From contig JABUSX010000004.1 of assembly GCA_021442545.1 (NCBI GenBank), positions 1 to 5,315 of the forward strand: 5,315 bases of DNA, in the 5' to 3' direction. The notes under the pieces were generated by a model. It was not told the DNA's origin, did not search any database, and saw only the letters and a program-made list of their open reading frames with translations. A program made the translations under genes and the position numbers. Position 1 is the stretch's first letter. Every line of letters begins with the position of its first letter. The stretch comes from Eubacterium sp. (lineage in GTDB: Bacteria > Bacillota > Clostridia > Lachnospirales > Lachnospiraceae). Positions 1 to 5,315 of the stretch are shown here, piece after piece.

Positions 1-35
1 ATCACGATAATTTTTTAACCCTTAAATAGATATCC

Positions 36-467
36 ATGGATCTTCTTGAAAAGATCCGCAGTAAGCAGGAACTGGCAGCCGGAACCAACAATATGCTGAT
101 CTGGATCGCAAGTATTGCCTTGCTGGTCGGCGGAATCGGTGTTATGAATATTATGCTGGTTTCCGTCACGGAGAGAACTCCGGAGATCGGTCTCAGGAAG
201 GCTCTCGGTGCGAGAAAGCGACGGATTCTGACGCAGTTTCTGACGGAGTCCGTTCTGCTCACCAGTTTCGGAGGGGTGATCGGCGTTGTAGTCGGTATCA
301 TTCTGGCAAAGGTGATCTCCGGCGTATCCAATACCCCCATGGCGATCAGCGTGCCGTCGATCATTCTCGGCGTCGTCTTTTCCATGTGCATCGGCATTAT
401 TTTCGGACTGGTTCCTTCCATAAAGGCGGCGAACCTGAATCCGATCGACGCGCTGAGAAGAGAGTAA
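36..467 (+). CDS. C-terminal fragment of MacB/FtsX-type ABC transporter permease, probably broken or cut
   Basis: This is the membrane-anchoring C-terminal part of a MacB-like permease, a family that with an ABC ATPase exports peptides, antibiotics or other amphiphiles, or transmits mechanical force across the membrane. Counting from the ATG at 36, the signature VGGIGVMNIMLVSVTERT (residues 31-48) and EIGLRKALGA (50-59) are near-consensus for the family. Three membrane segments are visible at about 20-44, 72-96 and 105-128, and the end LNPIDALRRE (134-143) is a typical family C-terminus. Family permeases are usually about 400 residues, so the N-terminal membrane segment and the extracytoplasmic domain are missing here. 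The ATG at 36 has no Shine-Dalgarno site and is probably an internal Met. The same frame is open from position 3 but meets TAG at 27-29, so the gene is either a pseudogene, a rearranged remnant or carries a sequence error. The ATPase partner is not in the window. Family assignment is firm; whether it is functional is unclear. Confidence 0.8.
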   Translation: MDLLEKIRSKQELAAGTNNMLIWIASIALLVGGIGVMNIMLVSVTERTPEIGLRKALGARKRRILTQFLTESVLLTSFGGVIGVVVGIILAKVISGVSNTPMAISVPSIILGVVFSMCIGIIFGLVPSIKAANLNPIDALRRE

Positions 468-524
468 AATCACAGAGAGAAACGTGACCTATAAGACATC
501 ATTGTAAATGGAGAGATATGCATT

Positions 525-2291
525 ATGAAGAAACTTCTGGAAATGTTAAGCGCGGAGCTTTCCGGTGCCTTTGAAAAAGCAGGTTATGACGGTTCATACG
601 GGCGGGCAGTCCCCTCCAACCGTCCGGATCTCTGCGAATTTCAGTGCAACGGGGCAATGGCAGCGAAGAAAGTATACAAAAAGGCACCTGTGGAGATCGC
701 AAAGGATGTGGCGGCAAAACTTTCGGATTCTGCCGTGTTTTCACGTGCCGAAGCAGTTATGCCCGGCTTTCTGAATCTTGATCTGAGAGAGGCTTTCCTG
801 ACGGACTATCTCACACAGATGGCGGAGGATGAAGAACTTTCCGTGGAAAAAGCAAAGGAGCCCCGTACGCTGATCGTGGATTACGGCGGACCGAATGTGG
901 CGAAGCCGCTTCATGTCGGCCATCTGCGGGCAGCCATCATCGGCGAATGCCTGAAGAGGCTCGGACGCCGTCTCGGGGATCACGTGATCGGGGATGTTCA
1001 TCTCGGTGACTGGGGGCTTCAGATCGGTCTGATCATTACGGAACTTAAGAAGAGAAAACCGGATCTGGTCTACTTCGATCCGGATTATGAGGGTGATTAT
1101 CCGGAAGAAGCACCCTTTACGCTTGCGGATCTCGAAGAAATCTATCCGGCAGCCAGTGCCAGATCCAAGGAGGACGAGGCCTACCGGGAGGAAGCGCTGC
1201 AGGCTACCGTGGAGCTTCAGCAGAAACGAAGAGGGTATTATGCGCTCTGGCAGCAGATCATGCGTCTTTCGGTTGCCGATCTGAAGGAAAACTACCGGAA
1301 GCTGGACGTTACCTTTGATCTCTGGAAGGGAGAAGCGGACGTGCAGGATCTGATCCCCGTCATGGTGGATCAGATGAAAAAAGACGGTTTTGCCTATGAA
1401 GACCAGGGCGCCTGGATCGTTGATGTGGCGGAAGAGACGGATAAGAAGGAAGTGCCGCCCTGCATGCTGCTGAAGTCGGACGGTGCATCCTTATATACGA
1501 CGACAGACCTTGCGACCATTATGGACCGGGAACAGAAATATCATCCGGATGAGATCCTTTATGTGGTGGATAAAAGACAGGATATGCATTTCATCCAGGT
1601 TTTCCGTTGTGCAAGGAAGACCGGACTGGTACCGGATACGACAGACCTGTATTTCCTCGGCTTCGGCACGATGAACGGAAAAGACGGGACACCCTTCAAG
1701 ACAAGGGAAGGCGGCGTTATGCGTCTCGAGGTCCTGATCGAGGACATCAAAAACGAGATGTATAAAAAGATCGTCGAAAACCGCGGCACCCGCGATGAAG
1801 ACGCGGAAAATACGGCGGCGATCGTCGGTCTTTCCGCCATCAAATACGGCGATCTTTCCAATCAGGCAACCAAGGATTATGTATTTGACGTGGAACGTTT
1901 CACTTCGTTTGAGGGGAATACCGGTCCGTATATCCTGTATACGATCGTGCGGATCCGTTCGATCCTGTCCCGCTTCGAGGAAGCCGGCGGAGATCCCTCG
2001 TCCTGCCGTATCGGCAAAGCCGCTTCACCGGATGAAAAGAAGCTGATGCTGCAGGCGGCGCGATACAACGAAGCGTTGTCTTCCGCGTATGCGGAGAAAG
2101 CGCCGCACAGGATCTGTTCCTATATTTATGAACTGGCAAATGACTTCAACAGCTTTTATCATGAGCACCGGATCCTGGCGGAAGAAGATGCGGAACAGCA
2201 GGCTTCCTGGATCGCCCTTCTGGTACTGGTCAGAAGGATCCTTCTGGATGCCATTGATGTGCTGGGCTTTTCTGCTCCGGAGAGGATGTAA
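525..2291 (+). CDS. argS: Arginyl-tRNA synthetase (ArgRS)
   Basis: Cytoplasmic enzyme that uses ATP to attach arginine to tRNA-Arg for protein synthesis. At 588 residues it has normal full length. Order of domains: N-terminal tRNA-binding Add1-type domain (about 1-100, with RPDLCEFQCNGAMAAKK at 33-49), class I Rossmann catalytic domain with the ATP-binding HVGH at 130-133 inside PNVAKPLHVGHLRAAIIGE, the conserved GDWG at 161-164, YTTTDLA at 324-330, and then FKTREGG at 391-397, where the class I KMSKS loop is replaced as in many ArgRS enzymes. The C-terminal helical anticodon-binding DALR domain runs from about 465 (GPYILYTIVRIRSIL) to the typical ending APERM. The ATG at 525 is preceded by GGAGAG (510-515) with 9 bases of spacing, which fixes the start. 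No T-box leader or terminator is visible in the 57 bases upstream. The gene ends 3 bases before the CPBP protease gene and probably shares its transcript. Nothing is missing from the active site that I can see. Confidence 0.97.
   Translation: MKKLLEMLSAELSGAFEKAGYDGSYGRAVPSNRPDLCEFQCNGAMAAKKVYKKAPVEIAKDVAAKLSDSAVFSRAEAVMPGFLNLDLREAFLTDYLTQMAEDEELSVEKAKEPRTLIVDYGGPNVAKPLHVGHLRAAIIGECLKRLGRRLGDHVIGDVHLGDWGLQIGLIITELKKRKPDLVYFDPDYEGDYPEEAPFTLADLEEIYPAASARSKEDEAYREEALQATVELQQKRRGYYALWQQIMRLSVADLKENYRKLDVTFDLWKGEADVQDLIPVMVDQMKKDGFAYEDQGAWIVDVAEETDKKEVPPCMLLKSDGASLYTTTDLATIMDREQKYHPDEILYVVDKRQDMHFIQVFRCARKTGLVPDTTDLYFLGFGTMNGKDGTPFKTREGGVMRLEVLIEDIKNEMYKKIVENRGTRDEDAENTAAIVGLSAIKYGDLSNQATKDYVFDVERFTSFEGNTGPYILYTIVRIRSILSRFEEAGGDPSSCRIGKAASPDEKKLMLQAARYNEALSSAYAEKAPHRICSYIYELANDFNSFYHEHRILAEEDAEQQASWIALLVLVRRILLDAIDVLGFSAPERM
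2279..2285 (+). promoter_or_regulatory. Shine-Dalgarno site for the TTG-start CPBP gene, inside argS
   Basis: GGAGAGG overlaps the last codons of argS and stands 9 bases before TTG at 2295. It is the reason for choosing a TTG start, since no in-frame ATG lies nearby. The position suggests translational coupling to argS (inference). Confidence 0.7.
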
Positions 2292-2294
2292 GCA

Positions 2295-2969
2295 TTGTTT
2301 CGAAAGTTTGCGGATCTGTTTTTTCCGGTATTTCTGTTTCTGATCATACAGCTGGCCGTTTCCTTTGCGGCGAGTCTGTTTTTCGTGGCCGCAGGCGGAT
2401 CGGGCAGCACCTTTTTCTTCGAGTCGGTTGAAAAGGAGATCTCGCTGCCCGCGACGCTGATCTCCTTTCTGGTGATCATAGTCGTACAATATTTCTTCCG
2501 GAAAAAGGACGGCCTGCGTTTTCAGAAAGACCGGCTTGTCTGGTCTGTTCCGAAAACGGCTGCTCTTGTGATCCTGACCGGGTTCGGTGCCGTGGGTCTC
2601 AATCTGCTGTTTGCCGTTCTTCGGCTGCAGGAAATTTTTCCGTCGTATTCGCAGATGGCAGACCTGCTCCTTGCGGATCAGAATCCGGTCCTTGTCGTAC
2701 TCACGTCCGTGGTGTTCGGACCGATTGCAGAGGAGCTGACTTACCGGGGGCTGCTGCTCCGCCGGGCCGCGGCATATATGTCCTTCCCGGCTGCACTGTT
2801 TCTGTCTGCACTGGTCTTTGCCGCCTGTCATTTCAATATGGTGCAGCTTCTTTATTCCTTCCCGCTGGCTTTGCTTTTCGGCCTGCTGTACCGATACAGC
2901 GGAAGCCTGCTCGTTTCGATCCTGGCCCACGTGGCGGCGAACGGAATGGTTTTCATTCTGTCTATGTAA
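2295..2969 (+). CDS. CPBP-family intramembrane metalloprotease (Abi/CAAX protease-like)
   Basis: Multi-pass membrane protein of the CPBP (CAAX protease and bacteriocin-processing, 'Abi') family, whose members cleave substrates within the membrane; in bacteria some are linked to bacteriocin processing or self-immunity, but most have unknown substrates. With the TTG start it has 224 residues. All motifs of the family are present: EELTYR (146-151, the EExxxR motif), FAACH (175-179, FxxxH) and HVAAN (212-216, HxxxN), which together supply the predicted metal and catalytic residues. Hydrophobic segments occur at about 8-33, 53-67, 87-110, 132-145, 163-180, 187-199 and 204-223. The start is TTG with a strong ribosome binding site in the end of argS; the gap to argS is 3 bases, so cotranscription is likely. 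No bacteriocin gene or immunity partner is nearby, so a peptide-maturation role cannot be inferred from context. Family firm, substrate unknown. Confidence 0.88.
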   Translation: MFRKFADLFFPVFLFLIIQLAVSFAASLFFVAAGGSGSTFFFESVEKEISLPATLISFLVIIVVQYFFRKKDGLRFQKDRLVWSVPKTAALVILTGFGAVGLNLLFAVLRLQEIFPSYSQMADLLLADQNPVLVVLTSVVFGPIAEELTYRGLLLRRAAAYMSFPAALFLSALVFAACHFNMVQLLYSFPLALLFGLLYRYSGSLLVSILAHVAANGMVFILSM

Positions 2970-2977
2970 ATTTCTTC

Positions 2978-3005
2978 TTGCTTTTTCGGAGCAATTTGAT
3001 ATAAT
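2978..3005 (+). promoter_or_regulatory. Sigma-A-type promoter of the tRNA-Gln gene
   Basis: A perfect -10 box TATAAT lies at 3000-3005. A weak -35 candidate, TTGCTT at 2978-2983 (only the TTG matches consensus), stands 16 bases upstream. Expected transcription start is around 3012, a few bases before the mature tRNA 5' end at 3019, leaving a very short leader for RNase P. The -10 call is strong, the -35 call is weak. Confidence 0.65.
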
Positions 3006-3018
3006 ACCCTTTGTGCGA

Positions 3019-3090
3019 AGGGCTATCGCCAAACGGTAAGGCAACGGACTCTGACTCCGTCATTTCCTGGTTCGAATCCAGGTAGCCCTG
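3019..3090 (+). tRNA. tRNA-Gln (anticodon CUG)
   Basis: A complete 72-base cloverleaf folds by eye. The acceptor stem is AGGGCTA (3019-3025) with TAGCCCT (3083-3089), followed by discriminator G at 3090. The D stem is GCC/GGC (3028-3030, 3040-3042) with GG in the loop. The anticodon stem is ACGGA/TCCGT (3044-3048, 3056-3060) around loop CTCTGAC, giving anticodon CTG at 3051-3053, which reads the glutamine codon CAG. The variable loop is CATTT. The T arm is CCTGG TTCGAAT CCAGG (3066-3082). All stems are fully paired. CCA is not encoded (CTC follows), so the 3' end must be added by a CCA-adding enzyme. The gene has its own promoter and terminator and stands alone, not in a tRNA cluster. The C in the first anticodon position marks it as the CAG-specific isoacceptor; a UUG isoacceptor for CAA should be elsewhere in the genome. 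Confidence 0.96.
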
Positions 3091-3095
3091 CTCAG

Positions 3096-3124
3096 AGCCG
3101 CCACTTTCTGTGGTGGCTTGTTTT
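3096..3124 (+). terminator. Intrinsic terminator after tRNA-Gln
   Basis: A 9-bp stem AGCCGCCAC (3096-3104) / GTGGTGGCT (3110-3118) with one G-U pair and a 5-base loop TTTCT is followed by TGTTTT (3119-3124). It starts 5 bases after the tRNA end. It separates the tRNA unit from the downstream thioesterase gene, although some read-through is possible because no strong promoter is visible between them. Confidence 0.85.
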
Positions 3125-3150
3125 CTATATTGCAGAAATCTGTTTTCCGA

Positions 3151-3157
3151 AAGGGAG
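3151..3157 (+). promoter_or_regulatory. Shine-Dalgarno site that fixes the thioesterase start
   Basis: AAGGGAG lies 6 bases before ATG at 3164. The in-frame GTG at 3110 sits inside the terminator hairpin and has no comparable site, so the longer reading is rejected. Confidence 0.75.
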
Positions 3158-3163
3158 TTCCCT

Positions 3164-3880
3164 ATGATCTATGAATACGAAAGCCGTGTCCGCTACAGCG
3201 AAGTGGATGACCATGGTGAGATGACGTTGTTTGCCCTGATGAATGTGATGCAGGACTGCTGCACCTTTCACGGGGAAGAATGCGGGATCGGTCTTGCGTG
3301 GAACATGGAACGGGGCTGTGCCTGGATCATCGCCAATCTTCAGCTGAAGATCGACCGCTACCCGCGCTACGCGGAATACATCCGGGTCATTACCTGGGCT
3401 CCGTCGTTCAGGGGAATCATAGGAAGGCGGAATTTCCGCGTTGAATATCCGGACGGAACCCGTATTGCGGAAGGGACTTCCGAATGGCTTTATATGGATA
3501 TGGTGCATCTTGCACCGCTGCGTATTCCGAAGGAACAGGGCGCATACGGCCTTCATCCCGAAAAAGAACTGACTGTGGAAACGGGGAAGCGCAAGATCTT
3601 TCTTCCGGAAAACATGCAGGAAGAAAGCCCGCTGACGATCCGGAAATACCACATCGACACGAACAACCACGTGAACAATGCACAGTATATCCGGATCAGT
3701 TCGTATTCGCTTCCGGCCGGCTTCAAGCCCCTCGGCATGCGGGTCGAATTTAAAAAGCCGGCGCTTCTCGGAGACGTCATAATTCCGTCAACGGCGCCTG
3801 TCAGCGACGGGAACGGATATTTCGTCTGTCTGGCGGATACGGAAGGCGCTGCATATTTTACGGCAGAATACACATCATAG
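3164..3880 (+). CDS. Acyl-ACP thioesterase (FatA/FatB-like, double hotdog fold)
   Basis: Predicted cytoplasmic hydrolase that releases free fatty acids from acyl carrier protein, ending chain elongation by type II fatty acid synthesis. The 238-residue length fits bacterial members of the acyl-ACP thioesterase family (plant forms are longer because of transit peptides). The N-terminal hotdog half runs from about 1 to 125: it starts YEYESRVRYSEVD (3-15), with a long helix region about 20-60, and includes the family-like WAPSFRGIIGRRNF (78-91). The second half (about 140-238) holds DTNNH at 165-169, which matches the DxNxH pattern of catalytic Asp, Asn and His proposed for plant FatB enzymes; HVNNAQYI follows directly. 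Chain-length preference cannot be read from the sequence. The gene lies 40 bases after the tRNA terminator stem and T-run and 26 bases before the S1-domain gene, so it probably heads the thioesterase-cvfB-dnaE unit. A TATATT (3126-3131) might be its -10 box, but no good -35 goes with it. Confidence 0.9.
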   Translation: MIYEYESRVRYSEVDDHGEMTLFALMNVMQDCCTFHGEECGIGLAWNMERGCAWIIANLQLKIDRYPRYAEYIRVITWAPSFRGIIGRRNFRVEYPDGTRIAEGTSEWLYMDMVHLAPLRIPKEQGAYGLHPEKELTVETGKRKIFLPENMQEESPLTIRKYHIDTNNHVNNAQYIRISSYSLPAGFKPLGMRVEFKKPALLGDVIIPSTAPVSDGNGYFVCLADTEGAAYFTAEYTS

Positions 3881-3906
3881 TTCGGAAAATCAACAGGGGT
3901 ATCAGA

Positions 3907-4749
3907 ATGCTTAGTATCGGAAAAAAACAGAAACTTCAGGTCGTAAGCTGCAAGGACTTCGGCATCTATCTGGCAGAAGAACCCGATGCTTCCAAAGAGG
4001 AGCGAGTGCTTCTTCCGAAGGCGCAGGTGCCGGAGGGTACGTCCGTCGGCGATGAACTGGAGGTCTTTTTATACCGGGACTCGGAGGACCGCCCGATTGC
4101 GACAACGCGGGAACCGCGTTTTACGCTGGGGGAGGTTGCGCTTCTGAAGGTGCGTGAAGTGACGAAGATCGGCGCCTTTCTGGACTGGGGTCTGGAAAAA
4201 GACCTGTTTCTGCCTTACCGGGAACAGACCGGAAAGCTCAAAGCCGGAGATGATGTTCTGGCTGCTCTTTATCTGGATAAGAGCGAGCGCCTCTGCGCCA
4301 CGATGAAGATCTATCATTATCTGGCTCTGCAGTCTCCGTATACGATCGGGGATGAGGTCACGGGCCGGATCTATGAAAGAAGCCGCCGTTTCGGCGTTTT
4401 CGTTGCGGTCGATGACCGCTATTCGGCGCTGATTCCTGCACGGGAGGCGCAGGATGTCTATCTGCCCGGACAGGTGATGCAGTTCCGGGTCACCGAAGTC
4501 AAGGAAGACGGGAAACTGTCCGTATCGGCCAGGAAGAAGGCCTATCTTCAGATCGATGAGGATGCGGATCGTGTTCTGGAAGAGATCGTGGCCTGTGACG
4601 GTGAGCTGCCCTTTGACGACAAAGCCTCTCCGGAGGTGATCGCTTCCCGCTTCGGACTTTCCAAGGCCGCTTTCAAACGGGCGGTGGGTCATCTTCTGAA
4701 GGAGAAAAAGATCGCAAAAGAAGAGGGCTGTCTGATACTTCTGAAGTAA
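3907..4749 (+). CDS. CvfB/YitL-like S1 RNA-binding regulatory protein
   Basis: Cytoplasmic RNA-binding protein of the CvfB family. In Staphylococcus aureus CvfB affects virulence-factor expression; its Bacillus relative YitL is little studied. The 280 residues match the usual family size. Three tandem S1-type OB domains are visible: about 3-65 (degenerate, with FGIYLAEE at 18-25), about 72-134 (KVREVTKIGAFLDWGLEKDLFLP, 81-103) and about 145-209 (GDEVTGRIYERSRRFGVFVAVDD ... LIPARE ... LSVSARK). The C-terminal winged-helix-like region is at about 222-280, with FDDKASPEVIASRFGLSKAAFKRAVGHLLKEKKI, the family hallmark that suggests a helix-turn-helix turn. ATG at 3907 is preceded by AGGGG (3895-3899) with 7 bases spacing. 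The gap to the thioesterase gene is 26 bases and to dnaE 25 bases, consistent with one operon. The RNA targets are unknown. Family confidence is high; regulatory role in this organism is inferred. Confidence 0.9.
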   Translation: MLSIGKKQKLQVVSCKDFGIYLAEEPDASKEERVLLPKAQVPEGTSVGDELEVFLYRDSEDRPIATTREPRFTLGEVALLKVREVTKIGAFLDWGLEKDLFLPYREQTGKLKAGDDVLAALYLDKSERLCATMKIYHYLALQSPYTIGDEVTGRIYERSRRFGVFVAVDDRYSALIPAREAQDVYLPGQVMQFRVTEVKEDGKLSVSARKKAYLQIDEDADRVLEEIVACDGELPFDDKASPEVIASRFGLSKAAFKRAVGHLLKEKKIAKEEGCLILLK

Positions 4750-4774
4750 GTCTGATCATAAAAAGGTCTCGAAT

Positions 4775-5315
4775 ATGTCATTTGTGCATCTTCATGTCCA
4801 CACGGAATACAGCCTGCTGGACGGATCCAATAAAATTAAGGAATACGTTGCCCGCGTAAAAGAACTGGGCATGAATGCAGCGGCCATCACGGATCACGGC
4901 GTGATGTACGGCTGCATCGATTTTTATAAGGAATGTATGGCGCAGGGCATTCGCCCGATCCTCGGCTGTGAGGTCTATGTGGCGCCGCACTCCCGCTTTG
5001 AAAAAGAAACCGGCTCCAAAGAAAACCGCTATCATCATCTGGTTCTGCTTGCGGAAAACGACACGGGTCTTGCCAATCTGACCCGGATCGTTTCAAAAGG
5101 CTTTACGGAAGGTTTTTATTATAAGCCGCGCGTGGATAAGGAACTGCTCCGGCAGTTTCATGAAGGATTGATCGCATCATCGGCCTGCCTTGCGGGAGAA
5201 GTTGCGTCAAAGCTCGTTCTTCAGCAGTATGAAGATGCAAAAAAAACGGCTCTTGAATATGAAGAGATCTTCGGAAAAGGTAATTTTTTCCTGGAACTGC
5301 AGGATCACGGGATCC
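4775..5315 (+). CDS. dnaE: DNA polymerase III subunit alpha, N-terminal part (cut by window end)
   Basis: Start of the catalytic subunit of the replicative polymerase, which extends DNA from primers as part of the Pol III holoenzyme. The frame is open from ATG at 4775 to the last base, giving 180 full codons of a protein usually above 1100 residues. The visible part is the PHP domain, with HLHVHTEYSLLDG at 5-17, AITDHGVMYG at 37-46, the CEVYVAP motif at 65-71, YHHLVLLA at 86-93 and a SACLAGEV stretch at 136-143. These keep the metal-binding style His and Asp residues (H5, H7, D40, H41, E66, H87/H88), so the PHP domain may be metal-binding and perhaps a proofreading exonuclease, as suggested for other PHP-bearing DnaE enzymes. 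There is no N-terminal exonuclease insert near the start as in PolC, and the HLHVHTEYSLLDG start fits DnaE. AAAAGG (4761-4766) stands 8 bases before ATG. It probably shares a transcript with the cvfB-like gene upstream. Confidence 0.96.
   Translation, partial: MSFVHLHVHTEYSLLDGSNKIKEYVARVKELGMNAAAITDHGVMYGCIDFYKECMAQGIRPILGCEVYVAPHSRFEKETGSKENRYHHLVLLAENDTGLANLTRIVSKGFTEGFYYKPRVDKELLRQFHEGLIASSACLAGEVASKLVLQQYEDAKKTALEYEEIFGKGNFFLELQDHGI

Noticed and set aside
15..473. Minus-strand open frames antisense to the permease fragment
   Set aside because: The + strand shows clear MacB/FtsX motifs; the reverse translations show no domain and look like frame shadows.
468..524. Possible T-box or other leader before argS
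   Set aside because: Only 57 bases with no conserved T-box sequence, no strong hairpin and no terminator stem.
2295..2969. CPBP gene as phage abortive-infection or bacteriocin immunity system
   Set aside because: The family label 'Abi' alone does not show this; no bacteriocin precursor, transporter partner or defence gene is adjacent.
2978..2997. Weak hairpin TTGCT/AGCAA followed by TTT after the CPBP gene, possible terminator
   Set aside because: Only 5 solid base pairs (7 with G-U pairs) and a three-base T run; it also overlaps the likely -35 region of the tRNA promoter.
2025..3044. Long minus-strand open frame of 339 codons across argS 3' end, the CPBP gene and the start of the tRNA
   Set aside because: It runs antisense to two well-supported genes and into a tRNA, is rich in Gln, Arg and Lys without recognizable domain, and fits a shadow of GC-biased coding sequence.
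3110..3163. Longer thioesterase with GTG start at 3110
   Set aside because: The start lies inside the terminator stem, has no ribosome binding site, and the added residues do not resemble the family; ATG at 3164 has AAGGGAG at good spacing.
4104..4122. Hairpin AACGCGG-GAA-CCGCGTT followed by TT, resembling a terminator
   Set aside because: It lies in the middle of the S1-domain coding region, has only a 3-base loop and a very short T run, so it is probably coincidental.
5310..5315. Window ends exactly at GGATCC, suggesting a cloning junction
   Set aside because: GGATCC occurs several times inside coding regions of this window as a normal codon combination, and the dnaE frame stays open to the last base, so this is probably chance.

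Overview
The window looks like ordinary chromosomal sequence from a low-to-mid GC clostridial Bacillota, most likely a Lachnospiraceae-like anaerobe. This is inferred from gene content and protein style: a clostridial-type ArgRS, a CvfB-like S1 protein next to dnaE, a short bacterial FatA-like thioesterase, and a tRNA without an encoded CCA end. Strong G-rich Shine-Dalgarno sites are present and codons look moderately GC-rich. No species can be named from sequence alone. All supported genes lie on the + strand and are densely packed.

Layout: (1) 1-467 holds the C-terminal part of a MacB/FtsX-type ABC transporter permease. The reading frame is interrupted by an in-frame TAG at 27-29, just inside an AT-rich left edge, so the piece is probably a broken gene or a junction. 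(2) 525-2291 is a complete arginyl-tRNA synthetase, argS. Three bases after it comes (3) 2295-2969, a CPBP-family membrane protease with a TTG start whose ribosome binding site lies inside the end of argS. (4) A consensus -10 box leads into a tRNA-Gln(CUG) gene at 3019-3090, followed by a clear intrinsic terminator at 3096-3124. (5) 3164-3880 is an acyl-ACP thioesterase, (6) 3907-4749 a CvfB/YitL-like S1 RNA-binding protein, and (7) 4775 to the window end is the start of DNA polymerase III alpha (dnaE). Gaps of about 25 bases between the last three suggest one transcription unit.

The genes are mostly housekeeping: translation (ArgRS, tRNA-Gln), replication (DnaE), lipid metabolism (thioesterase) and RNA-linked regulation (CvfB). 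They do not form an obvious joint pathway. I found no CRISPR array, insertion sequence, prophage gene, toxin-antitoxin pair or defence module, and no gene-free stretch above 300 bases. The points worth a second look are the interrupted permease at the left edge, the TTG start coupled to argS, and the compact tRNA-Gln promoter/terminator unit.
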